A DNA stretch of 11,058 bases, taken from the NCBI GenBank assembly GCA_903919105.1, contig CAIXGT010000033.1, positions 1 through 11,058 on the forward strand, in the 5' to 3' direction. A model generated the notes under the pieces. That model was given only the letters and a program-made list of their open reading frames with translations. It did no database searches and was not told the DNA's origin. Positions 1 to 6,942 of the stretch are shown here, in pieces (the first letter of the stretch is position 1; the number at the start of each line of letters is the position of its first letter). The position numbers and the translations under genes were made by a program. The DNA comes from an uncultured Spartobacteria bacterium. GTDB taxonomy: Bacteria; Verrucomicrobiota; Verrucomicrobiae; Chthoniobacterales; UBA6821.

Positions 1-16
1 AAGACTCAGAACCTAA

Positions 17-31
17 AAGTCTAACAGACTT
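17..31. promoter_or_regulatory. Small perfect inverted repeat upstream of sufB
   Basis: AAGTCT and AGACTT form a perfect 6-base inverted repeat around a 3-base AAC centre, ending 20 bases before the sufB start codon. It could be an operator half-site pair or a small leader hairpin. No -10/-35 pair can be assigned because the window begins only 51 bases before sufB. A 6-base repeat can occur by chance, so this is a weak call. Confidence 0.25.
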
Positions 32-51
32 CAGCCTAACCTACCTTTTCT

Positions 52-1464
52 ATGAGCACCGAGACCAAACCAGACATCGATATTGACCGTTCCGTCGGCG
101 ATTTCCGCTACGAGATGGACTACGCCTTCGATGCGGGCGTCGGACTGACCGAGGCGACGATCGACTACATCAGCGACGTGAAGGGTGACCCTGACTGGGT
201 TCGCGCTTTCCGCAAGGAAGGTTACCGAAAGTTCCTGGAGAAGCCGATGCCGACGCACTGGGCTACCAAGGACCTGGAGAGCATTGTCTTCGAGAACATC
301 CGCTATTACCTCTCGCAGGGACAGGTTCCCAAGCGGACCTGGGACGAGGTGCCTGATGACATTAAGAGGACTTTCGAGCGGCTTGGTATTCCCGAGCAGG
401 AGCGCAAGTTCCTCTCCGGTGTAGAGGCCCAGTTTGACAGCGAGGCAGCCTATTCGAATATCAAGGCCGCGGTCGGCGAGCAGGGAGTCATCTTTGTCGG
501 ATCCAGCGAGGGTCTTAAGGAGCATCCCGAGATCTTCAAGAAGTGGTTCGGCAAGGTAATCCCGAGCGGTGACAACAAGTTCTCCGCGCTGAACTCCGCA
601 GTCTTCAGCGGCGGCAGCTTCATCTATGTGCCGCCAGGAGTTAAGGTAAAGCACCCGCTTCAGGCTTACTTCCGTATCAACGCCCAGAACTTCGGCCAGT
701 TCGAGAGAACCTTGATCATCGTCGACGAGGGGGCTGAGCTCACCTACATGGAGGGTTGCACCGCGCCGAAGTTCGAGACGGCCACGCTTCACAGTGCCGT
801 CGTAGAGCTTGTCGCTATGAAGGGGGCCAAGATCCAGTACATCACCGTCCAGAATTGGAGTTCGAACGTCTTTAACCTCGTGACCAAGCGCGGCATCGCC
901 CACGAGGATGCGGAGGTGAAGTGGATCGACTGCAATATCGGCTCCCGGCTCACCATGAAATATCCCGGAGTCGTTATGAAGGGTAAGGGCGCGCGCGGAG
1001 AGGTCGTCTCGATTGCCCTGGCCGGTGATGGCCAGCACCAGGACACGGGCGCCAAGATGATCCATGCAGCCGACAACACGACTAGCAACATCATCTCCAA
1101 GTCGATCAGTCTCGGAACCGGCCGCGCTACCTACCGCGGTATGGTCCATGTGCCCAAGCATCTCAAGGGTTGTAAAAATAATACAGAGTGCGACGCACTA
1201 CTTATCAACAGCCACAGCCGTACAGATACCTATCCCGCCATCAGCGTTCGTGGTCAGGGAAATGCCGTCCAGCATGAGGCCAGCGTTAGCCAGATCAGCG
1301 CGGAGCAGATCTTCTACATGCAACAGCGCGGTCTCAGTGAGGCAGCGGCCATGAGCCTCGCGGTGAACGGCTTCGTGAATGATCTGGTTCAGCAGTTCCC
1401 GATGGAATACTCAGTCGAGCTGAAGCGTCTGATCGATCTCGAGATGGAAGGATCCGTCGGATGA
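52..1464 (+). CDS. sufB: SufB, Fe-S cluster assembly scaffold subunit
   Basis: SufB is the scaffold subunit of the cytosolic SufBCD complex, on which sulfur delivered by SufS/SufE or SufU and iron are built into clusters. The 470-residue length and unbroken similarity to the family fit a full-length protein. Visible hallmarks are the YMEGCTAP segment with Cys236, which matches the sulfur-accepting cysteine of the E. coli protein, and the segment [11 protein letters not shown] with His408-Glu409, matching the His-Glu pair near the SufB-SufD cluster site. The second cysteine known from E. coli (near TFPYIEV) is not kept at that spot ([10 protein letters not shown] here), as in many non-enterobacterial SufB proteins; a Cys lies a little earlier in NNTECDALL. 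The start ATG has no clear Shine-Dalgarno motif. The stop overlaps the sufD start (ATGA), so the two are translationally coupled. Identification is very secure. Confidence 0.97.
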   Translation: MSTETKPDIDIDRSVGDFRYEMDYAFDAGVGLTEATIDYISDVKGDPDWVRAFRKEGYRKFLEKPMPTHWATKDLESIVFENIRYYLSQGQVPKRTWDEVPDDIKRTFERLGIPEQERKFLSGVEAQFDSEAAYSNIKAAVGEQGVIFVGSSEGLKEHPEIFKKWFGKVIPSGDNKFSALNSAVFSGGSFIYVPPGVKVKHPLQAYFRINAQNFGQFERTLIIVDEGAELTYMEGCTAPKFETATLHSAVVELVAMKGAKIQYITVQNWSSNVFNLVTKRGIAHEDAEVKWIDCNIGSRLTMKYPGVVMKGKGARGEVVSIALAGDGQHQDTGAKMIHAADNTTSNIISKSISLGTGRATYRGMVHVPKHLKGCKNNTECDALLINSHSRTDTYPAISVRGQGNAVQHEASVSQISAEQIFYMQQRGLSEAAAMSLAVNGFVNDLVQQFPMEYSVELKRLIDLEMEGSVG

Positions 1465-2759
1465 GTATCACCACGACCCTTCCCGGCGAGACCGGTAATT
1501 CCAGCAACTCTACTAATTGGCCCGAGTGGTTCCGCAAGGACCAGCAGGAGGCATGGGGGCTTTTCCAGTCGCTGCCACAGCCCAAGCGCAATGATGAGCC
1601 CTGGCGTTTTGCCAATCTCAAGGCCATTGATCTCTCCGATTTTCATTCTGCCGTCGCCGTGCACGATGCTGCGTCACTGATTGTCCGATCGACAGCTCAT
1701 AAAGATGAGGATCTATCTGGCAAACTAGTTTTCGCAAACGGGCAGCTGATTCATTCCGAATTGAAGGGGCTTCCCGTGGGGGTTCTCCTGCTGCCACTTG
1801 AGCAAGCTGCCGGGGATCACGAAGAACTCTTCCGCAAGAGCTTCATGACTTCCGAGGTTCGCCTTGGTTCGAAGAAGTTCGCTGCCCTCCATCATGCCCG
1901 TCTCCAGAGCGGGGCTTTCGTCCATGTTCAGAAGGGAGTCGTCGTCGAGCGCCCGATCGAGATCTGGCACTGGGTCGAGGGGGAGAACGCCACCATCTTT
2001 CCTCACACTCTCGTCGTCCTTGAGGAGGGAGCTTCCGTTACTGTGATTGACCGCTTTGTCTCCTCCCGTGATGAGCGTTCCCTTGCGATCGCGCTCAACG
2101 ACCTCACAGTCGGAACGAATGCGAAGCTGCATTATGTCGCCGTCCAGGAGTGGAGTGATCAAACAACAGCTTTCTACATCAATACCACCGAGGTGGAGAA
2201 AGAGGGTGTTTCAACCGCCCTTCAGATGAATCTCGGAGGTGCTTACATCCGTGGCGAGAGCGATAGTTATCTTAAAGGTGAGGGATCGCGCAGTGTCATG
2301 CTCTCGATCAATCCTGCAACCGGATCCCGTGAGATCGATCAGCGAACGTTCCAGGATCATTTCGCCCCGCGTGCCACGAGCGATCTGCTCTACCATAATG
2401 CCCTGGCGGACTCTTCGCGGACGATCTTCGCAGGTCTGATCAAGGTCGAGGAGCATGCTCACGAAACGGATGCTTATCAGAAAGTTCGCAACCTCATGCT
2501 GAGCGACGAGGCCGAGGCCAATTCCATGCCGGGTCTCGAAATCTTAGCTGATAATGTTCGTTGCACCCACGGCGCGACCTCCGGCGAACTGAATGAGGAC
2601 GAGCTCTTCTACATGATGGCCCGCGGTATAGGTCCTAAGCAAGCGGCGCAACTCATCGTGCGAGGCTTCTTCGGAACTGTCCTCGAGCGCCTTGAGAATG
2701 AGGAACTTCAAGCCCATCTGGGCGGGATCTTGGACAAAAAATTATCAATCTCTGAATAA
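1461..2759 (+). CDS. sufD: SufD, Fe-S cluster assembly partner of SufB
   Basis: This 432-residue protein is a SufD-type member of the SufB/SufD family, which pairs with SufB and recruits the SufC ATPase. The C-terminal half carries the family core: [18 protein letters not shown], then [21 protein letters not shown], then [14 protein letters not shown]. His370 in the RCTHGAT segment corresponds to the SufD histidine implicated in cluster assembly in E. coli. The N-terminal part ([14 protein letters not shown], then [11 protein letters not shown]) is the usual SufD helical domain. Its start codon overlaps the sufB stop by 4 bases. sufC and sufS do not follow; the gene is the last one of the suf unit seen here and is followed by non-coding DNA and a pseudogene on the other strand. 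SufD rather than a second SufB is supported by the DEPWR and CTHGAT motifs and the lack of the YMEGCTAP cysteine. Confidence 0.94.
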   Translation: MSITTTLPGETGNSSNSTNWPEWFRKDQQEAWGLFQSLPQPKRNDEPWRFANLKAIDLSDFHSAVAVHDAASLIVRSTAHKDEDLSGKLVFANGQLIHSELKGLPVGVLLLPLEQAAGDHEELFRKSFMTSEVRLGSKKFAALHHARLQSGAFVHVQKGVVVERPIEIWHWVEGENATIFPHTLVVLEEGASVTVIDRFVSSRDERSLAIALNDLTVGTNAKLHYVAVQEWSDQTTAFYINTTEVEKEGVSTALQMNLGGAYIRGESDSYLKGEGSRSVMLSINPATGSREIDQRTFQDHFAPRATSDLLYHNALADSSRTIFAGLIKVEEHAHETDAYQKVRNLMLSDEAEANSMPGLEILADNVRCTHGATSGELNEDELFYMMARGIGPKQAAQLIVRGFFGTVLERLENEELQAHLGGILDKKLSISE

Positions 2760-2838
2760 ATCTCCCGCAACCGTAACGGCTGCAAATCAATTGCCGGGCT
2801 AGCCAAGGGGATGAACGGGATAGCCCTCTTTTATTCCA

Positions 2839-2863
2839 CTCCGCGCCTCTGCGCCTCCGCGCG
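2839..2863. repeat. Short GC-rich CTCCGCGC-type intergenic repeat
   Basis: The stretch reads as two imperfect copies of a GCGCCTC unit between CTCCGCGC blocks and lies just beyond the stop of the midA pseudogene. It has no coding potential consistent with its neighbours. Strings of this kind recur between genes in many bacterial genomes (from memory), and it looks like a GC-rich counterpart of the inverted-repeat arm at 6885-6908. A genome search would be needed to call it a family. Confidence 0.3.
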
Positions 2864-2874
2864 ATACATTCAGT

Positions 2875-3419
2875 TCAAAGTACGCCAATCCCCGGGCGCG
2901 CATACTTGAAGCAGCCGAGGGGAGGATCTGCTGGAAAGTCTTTCCCAAGGGCAATTGCCTTGAACTGGATACCCATCGAGCCGGGGTTGAGAAGGGTCTG
3001 AAGGGCGCTGAGATCCTTCCTTGCAGCATCTCCCTGATCTGTGAATCACCTAGGGACCGTGGCCATGGCTCTGCCGCTCCGACGAGAAAGTGATGTTGGT
3101 CGCTGTATCCGAGGAGCTCGAAGCCGACTTCCTGCGCCAACCTGCCAAAGGCGGTGAAATCGACCTGAGCCGTGATATCCCGCTGGCCTGGTTGGGGGAG
3201 TGGGTCGTTGAACCGCTGGTGATTTTGGAACGCGAGGAGCGTCCCGTCTGCGCGATGGGGGGCGTAGCGGTCGTCACCCGCCTGCCCGTAGTCAACGGTG
3301 AGGATGACGCCGCACTTGAGCTTGGAATGGAGGGTGGAGAGCCATGGTTAGATGCCTGAGTTGATTTCTGCACGGAAGCCCTTGCTGAGATAAGCCTCCG
3401 ACATCGGCTCATCTGTATT
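2875..3419 (-). pseudogene. Decayed 3' fragment of a midA-type SAM methyltransferase gene
   Basis: On the minus strand this region encodes a recognisable C-terminal half of the same protein as the intact gene at 5454-6674. Segments include VDYGQAGDDRYAPHRADG, FNDPLPQPGQRDIT and GYSDQHHFLVGAAEPW. It is broken three ways. There is no 5' half: similarity fades beyond a segment reading NTDEPMSEA, near 3419. An in-frame TAA at 3348-3350 replaces the Lys codon of the intact copy. A single base is missing at about 3044-3045 (GAATC versus GAAATC in the intact gene), which shifts the frame. After the shift the original frame still reads LGCFKYARPG and ends with TGA at 2875-2877, close to the end of the intact protein. 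About six codons are also missing just before the KGFRAEIN segment. The retained reading shows many silent differences from the intact copy, so it was once a working gene. No function is expected. Confidence 0.9.
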
Positions 3420-3587
3420 GATGGTATTGCTCTACTGAGGGCTTTTGCAGGATGAGTATCCGGATGGTGACGATCACCACGTTCATGGTGATTTCGATAT
3501 ATGAACGGCTGTCCGGCAAGGCAGCACGAACCCAAACACCCTAAGAACTTCGAACCACGTCTGATGAAGGGAGAATGAAAATCACCA
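3420..3587. other. Intergenic stretch with no recognisable content
   Basis: Between the end of recognisable midA similarity and the gntR promoter there is no ORF with family similarity on either strand. The only short reading, a 30-codon + strand ORF starting at 3454, resembles nothing I recognise and has no ribosome binding site. The stretch could hold the unrecognisable remains of the midA 5' half, but that cannot be shown by eye. Confidence 0.5.
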
Positions 3588-3621
3588 TTGACTTAAAAAG
3601 ACTTGTACTATATACCTAGTA
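3588..3621 (+). promoter_or_regulatory. Candidate promoter and overlapping operator of the gntR cassette
   Basis: TTGACT at 3588-3593 (5 of 6 matches to the -35 consensus) is followed after 17 bases by TATACC at 3611-3616 (4 of 6 to the -10 consensus). The inverted repeat TACTA-N6-TAGTA at 3606-3621 spans the whole -10 box. GntR proteins bind inverted repeats as dimers and commonly repress their own promoters, so this is a natural candidate for autoregulation. With this -10, transcription would begin only about 10 bases before the chosen gntR ATG, giving a nearly leaderless mRNA. The positions are seen directly; the role is inferred. Confidence 0.5.
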
Positions 3622-3632
3622 AAACAATACAG

Positions 3633-4040
3633 ATGCGCTTTACCTTTTTATTGAAGAATTGGAAGATTGAGTTGCATTCTGGCATCCCTGTCTACAAACA
3701 AATAGTGAACCGTGTGACGACGGCGATGGCAGATGGGACGCTGAAGCACGGGGATCGATTGCCGACGATCCGGGAATTGAACGAGTACCTTAATGTGAAC
3801 CCTAACACAGTGGCCAAGGCGTATGGCGAATTGACAATAAAGGGCTTGATCGACGGCCAGCGCGGAGCGGGTTCATTTGTGAAGCTGAGGGAGCCAGCGA
3901 ATACTCTTTCGACGAAGCAAAAAACCACAAAGTTGGAGGAGCTTTATCATCGGATGATCACCGAGGCGCAAAGCTACGGCATGAGTGAAGAGAATATCTT
4001 ATCCTTTATCCACCAGAACCAAAAAAAGAAAACCATATGA
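3633..4040 (+). CDS. GntR-family transcriptional regulator, YtrA-like
   Basis: The 135-residue product has the N-terminal winged helix-turn-helix of GntR regulators. It opens with WKIELHSGIPVYKQIVNRV, then GDRLPTIRELNEYLNVNPNTVAKAY holds the recognition helix, and GLIDGQRGAGSFV is the wing. Only about 45 residues follow, forming a short charged helix, which is the layout of the YtrA subfamily rather than the FadR or HutC types with large ligand domains. Such proteins usually repress the operon they head, often one encoding membrane proteins or ABC transporters. The first ATG in frame is taken as start; a TTG at 3603 is possible but lies upstream of the proposed -10 box. No Shine-Dalgarno motif is visible. 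The stop overlaps the start of the next gene by 4 bases. Base composition is AT-richer than in the suf and pur genes. Confidence 0.9.
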   Translation: MRFTFLLKNWKIELHSGIPVYKQIVNRVTTAMADGTLKHGDRLPTIRELNEYLNVNPNTVAKAYGELTIKGLIDGQRGAGSFVKLREPANTLSTKQKTTKLEELYHRMITEAQSYGMSEENILSFIHQNQKKKTI

Positions 4041-5005
4041 ACAAAATCAACCGAAGCTGGAGAATCTTGCAGGTAGCGGTCAGCGTGTTAATGCGCGAGA
4101 AAAAACTTGTGCTCTACCCTGTGATATTAGCACCTGCGCTATTGATAGCGCTATTACCGCTGACGTTCATTCCGACAGGAGAGGATTATTTCTCTGCTGC
4201 GCATTGGGATCATCTGACAAATATGTTGGCAGGATTTAATCCGATTTCTAATCTCCTAAAATCAAATCATTATCACCGCGTAGTAAATAAATTACATTTT
4301 AGTAGTTTGCCCCCTTGGTTTTGGGTGCTAACTTGCGGGATCTATCAAACCATTTTATTTATTACAACGTTTTGTAATGCAGCATTCTATAATGAAATCA
4401 TCCAAGCTCTGAACGGGCAGGCAGTGAGTATCCGCCGCGGTTTTAAGGTAGCTTCCGAACGCTGGCGGGCAATTTTGTTTTGGTCGCTCCTTGCGGGGGC
4501 TGTGGGTATTCTGATCAGGGCCATCGCACAACGAATTGGTTTCTTGGGCTGGATCAGCTCCAGCCTGAGCGGTGCGGTATGGAGCCTGGCGGTGGTATTT
4601 GCCATTCCGATGCTGGTAAAGGACGGGGAGACGGATAATCCGCTTAAGTTGATGCAAAATTCACTAGCAATCGTAAAGCGTACGTGGGGCGAACTGGCAT
4701 TTGGATTTATCGGAGAGACTGCAATATATATTTTCGTCCTCATCGCCTCGTGTGCATTCTTCCTAGCAATTCTAGGTGTGGACTTACTTCTTGTACAACG
4801 CGGAAGTCATGTGGCCAATACCCTCTTTCCCTATGTGCTGTGTTTCAGTATTGGGGGAATTATCTTTATTCCTATTCTGCTTGGATTGATTAATGAGGTG
4901 GTGAAAATGATTTATAAAAGTGCACTCTTTATCTATGCAACGGAAGGAGTGATCCCAGATGCTTTCGACAAAGAGATATTGGACTCGGCGTGGAAGGTGA
5001 AGTAA
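4037..5005 (+). CDS. Polytopic membrane protein, resembles DUF6159 family
   Basis: A 322-residue inner-membrane protein with about six hydrophobic spans, near residues 24-45, 94-118, 145-162, 176-194, 219-252 and 261-285. The opening (SWRILQVAVSVLMREKKLVLYPV) and the closing segment (ALFIYATEGVIPDAFDKEIL) resemble the DUF6159 family as I remember it; no function is established for that family. A basic, aromatic-rich loop at about residues 131-143 should face the cytoplasm. The ATGA overlap with gntR means both are made from one mRNA, and the repressor probably controls this gene. The region is clearly AT-rich: the 60 bases from 4261 contain 20 G or C, against 38 in the 60 bases from 9601. A permease or envelope-stress role is possible, but nothing in the sequence proves it. 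Confidence 0.8.
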   Translation: MNKINRSWRILQVAVSVLMREKKLVLYPVILAPALLIALLPLTFIPTGEDYFSAAHWDHLTNMLAGFNPISNLLKSNHYHRVVNKLHFSSLPPWFWVLTCGIYQTILFITTFCNAAFYNEIIQALNGQAVSIRRGFKVASERWRAILFWSLLAGAVGILIRAIAQRIGFLGWISSSLSGAVWSLAVVFAIPMLVKDGETDNPLKLMQNSLAIVKRTWGELAFGFIGETAIYIFVLIASCAFFLAILGVDLLLVQRGSHVANTLFPYVLCFSIGGIIFIPILLGLINEVVKMIYKSALFIYATEGVIPDAFDKEILDSAWKVK

Positions 5006-5063
5006 GGCTTGCTACATTCAATAAAGAACCTAATCGCTTTTTAATCCTTAAAAATACTTACGA

Positions 5064-5306
5064 ATGAAATCAATCATAACCGCATCAATGTGCATAGCCC
5101 TCACGTCACTGACTGGATGTGCGTCATTTAATACAGTTAAATACGAACGCCACGTTACAGTCGGTCAGGAGTTATTGGATTTGAAGAAGGCTAAGATCTC
5201 CGGTGTCATTACTGATGCTGAATATACTAAGCAGGTTCAGGGCCTTCTAAAGAGCCAATCGAAGGAATCGAAGGTTCAGGCTGCCTTGCAAAAGGGCGAC
5301 GAATAG
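5064..5306 (+). CDS. Small lipoprotein with SHOCT-like C-terminal segment
   Basis: An 80-residue protein. Residues 1-18 form a lipoprotein signal peptide, with a lysine near the start, a hydrophobic core and the lipobox LTGC, so Cys19 should be lipidated after cleavage by signal peptidase II. The mature part is short and charged. The segment ELLDLKKAKISGVITDAEY resembles the SHOCT motif, a short helix pair found at the C terminus of many unrelated bacterial proteins and thought to support oligomerisation. It lies 58 bases after the membrane protein gene on the same strand and shares its AT-rich composition, so it may belong to the same transcript. No Shine-Dalgarno motif precedes the ATG. It is unlikely to be a chance ORF, because signal peptide and lipobox are both well formed. 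Specific function unknown. Confidence 0.78.
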   Translation: MKSIITASMCIALTSLTGCASFNTVKYERHVTVGQELLDLKKAKISGVITDAEYTKQVQGLLKSQSKESKVQAALQKGDE

Positions 5307-5453
5307 AATTAGAATCGCTACGGCAAGGCGTGCACCGGAGTCAGCCTTATCTGGCCGCTTTCCTGCATCGTTCACGGAGTCAACTTCTCTAATTTTTCTC
5401 GTGCCCATCAGCTGAGATACCAGTACCGGAGCTTCGATGTGGTATGCGTGAAT

Positions 5454-6674
5454 CTAAGCATCCGATTTTTCCCAAACCTGGAGAGAGACCATGGTGTTCC
5501 TCTTTTCAAGTTCGAGTGCAGAAACGCCCGGGCGCTGATACTTGAAGCAGCCGAGTGGGGGCGTGGCAGGGAGGTCTTTCCCAAGGGCGATGGCCTTAAA
5601 CTGCTTACCCATCGAGCCGGGGTTGAGAAGGGTCTGAAGGGCGCTGAGATCCTTCCTTGCAGCATCTCCCTGATCTGTGAAATCACCGAGCGAGCGAAGC
5701 CACGGCTCCGCCGCTCCGACTAAAAAGTGGTGCTGGTCACTGTAACCGAGAATCTCAAAGCCGACCTCTTTCGCCATCCTACCTAAGGTTGTAAAATCGA
5801 CCTGAGACGTGATATCCCGCTGGCCTGGCTGGGGGAGTGGGTCGTTGAACCGCTGGTGATTCTGGAACGCGAGGAGCGTCCCGTCTGCGCGATGGGGGGC
5901 GTAGCGGTCGTCTCCTGCCTGCCCGTAATCAACGGTGAGGATGAGGCCGCGTTGCAGTTTCGAGTGGAGGGTCACCAGCCAGGGCTTCATTCCGGGATTC
6001 ACCTCCAGTCGGAATCCCATGGGGAGATTAAGGGGGAGGAGTTTCGCGGCCTCAGTAAGATTTGGATCGGTGATGGGGCGACTGCTCCAGGTAAGAGTGC
6101 CTGAGGTGTTCGCTACGCACTCTTCCTGCCAGCTCTCACCATCCCAGCGGAGCGAATCGACTGGGAAGGCATCAAGGAGTTCGTTGGAGAGGTGGATGCC
6201 GGTGAATTCGGGGAGGTCGTCGATGGAATCGACCCATCGGACCTCGGGAAAAGCATGAAGCTTATCCTTCTGGCGTATCTGGTTGATATCAAAGGGCTCG
6301 ACGATCAAGTAGGAGACCGCGCGGGAGAACGAGTCATCCTGCTCTCTCAGTGTGTCCAAGAGATCGGCCGCCATGTTCCCGTCATTAGCCCCCTGCTCGA
6401 CGATGGAGAACTCTGATGGTTTATCCAACCGCTCCCATACCTCCCTGCAGATGGAGGCCAGTAGGCGTCCGTAGATCCTGCCAACACTGACGCTAGTGAA
6501 GAAGTCCCCCTCCTTACCAATCCGGGCACGTCCTGAGGCATAATAGCCGTACTCCGGATGATAGAGTGCCAGCTCCATAAACCGGCGGAACGGGATGGCG
6601 CCACCGACATCGGATATCTCCTTGTGGATGACTTGAAGGAGCGGCGTTTGGGAAACCTGAAGTTCTGAGATCAT
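5454..6674 (-). CDS. MidA-family SAM-dependent methyltransferase (COG1565)
   Basis: A 406-residue protein of the MidA/NDUFAF7 family. The eukaryotic member methylates an arginine of a complex I subunit; the bacterial substrate is not established. The family signature FMELALYHPEYGYY lies at residues 32-45, followed by GDFFTSVSVG at 56-65. SAM-binding motif I is at about 90-100 and reads IVEQGANDGN, a variant of the usual acidic glycine-rich loop. LSNELLDAFPVD and ILTVDYGQ complete the expected pattern. Length is normal for the family. The start ATG lies at 6672-6674 with no clear Shine-Dalgarno motif. The last 20 or so residues (after YQRPGVSALEL) have no counterpart in the broken copy at 2875-3419 and may be a lineage-specific tail. 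It stands alone, on the opposite strand to the lipoprotein gene, with the tails of the two genes converging. Confidence 0.93.
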   Translation of the reverse strand: MISELQVSQTPLLQVIHKEISDVGGAIPFRRFMELALYHPEYGYYASGRARIGKEGDFFTSVSVGRIYGRLLASICREVWERLDKPSEFSIVEQGANDGNMAADLLDTLREQDDSFSRAVSYLIVEPFDINQIRQKDKLHAFPEVRWVDSIDDLPEFTGIHLSNELLDAFPVDSLRWDGESWQEECVANTSGTLTWSSRPITDPNLTEAAKLLPLNLPMGFRLEVNPGMKPWLVTLHSKLQRGLILTVDYGQAGDDRYAPHRADGTLLAFQNHQRFNDPLPQPGQRDITSQVDFTTLGRMAKEVGFEILGYSDQHHFLVGAAEPWLRSLGDFTDQGDAARKDLSALQTLLNPGSMGKQFKAIALGKDLPATPPLGCFKYQRPGVSALELEKRNTMVSLQVWEKSDA

Positions 6675-6721
6675 GAAGAGGAGCGGGTCTCCAAGATTAG
6701 AGCAGTTTCAGAGAAGGTTTA

Positions 6722-6908
6722 GCCACAAAATGCACAAAAAGCACATAGGGTGGAACCGAAGTTATCAACGCCTATCTAGTGATGGAATAGTGCGATGGAC
6801 TGGTTGCTGGAGCAGAGCTTCAGAAAGCCATTCAGGACGGGGAGTCGTTATTTGGTGAAAACATCTCTCCCGGTAGCTTTTTTCTGTGCCTCTTGTGCAT
6901 TCTGTGGC
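6722..6908. repeat. 187-bp element with 24-base terminal inverted repeats
   Basis: The left arm, 6722-6745, and the reverse complement of the right arm, 6885-6908, match at 21 of 24 bases; all three differences are A in the left copy and G in the right. The shared pattern is GCCACARAATGCACAARA then RGCACA. The 139 bases between hold no convincing gene; readings in each frame are short or interrupted and unlike any family I recognise. No transposase is present. This is the layout of a MITE-like or other non-autonomous palindromic element, or of a long-armed cruciform between two same-strand genes. Target-site duplication is not obvious at the ends. Confidence 0.65.
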
Positions 6909-6923
6909 CATGACGTATCCCTC

Positions 6924-6938
6924 GCGGCTTTTAGCCGC
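6924..6938 (-). terminator. Weak hairpin after the stop of the 6943-8532 gene
   Basis: GCGGCT and AGCCGC form a perfect 6-bp stem with a 3-base loop, starting five bases beyond the stop codon of the minus-strand gene. No run of T follows on the minus strand, so intrinsic termination would be poor. It may instead protect the 3' end of the mRNA. Confidence 0.3.
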
Positions 6939-6942
6939 TCGG

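Noticed and set aside
31..1161. A 376-codon open minus-strand frame opposite sufB
   Set aside because: The + strand codes for full-length SufB with its known motifs. The antisense frame is a by-product of GC-rich codon bias and shows no family similarity.
2797..2804. GGCTAGCC palindrome after sufD, considered as a terminator or protein site
   Set aside because: It is only 8 bases, has no loop or T run, and such palindromes are expected by chance in DNA of this composition.
2799..3140. A 113-codon minus-strand ORF that could be annotated as a real small protein
   Set aside because: Its start matches midA (GYSDQHHFLVGAAEPW) but a 1-base deletion near 3044 throws the rest out of frame. The original frame continues to match midA down to 2875, so it is part of a pseudogene.
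3090..3359. Open + strand frame of 89 codons, with a similar one at 5856-6104, suggesting a conserved small protein
   Set aside because: Both lie antisense to the same conserved part of midA. Their similarity follows from the midA homology on the other strand, and neither has a ribosome binding site or family match.
5415..5446. ATACCA ... TGGTAT inverted repeat in the gap between the lipoprotein gene and midA, considered as a shared terminator
   Set aside because: The arms are only 6 bases with a long spacer, and no T tract follows on either strand.
6746..6884. Possible short gene inside the inverted-repeat element
   Set aside because: One frame reads fairly long stretches but is cut by a TAG early on, and none gives a recognisable protein or start signal.
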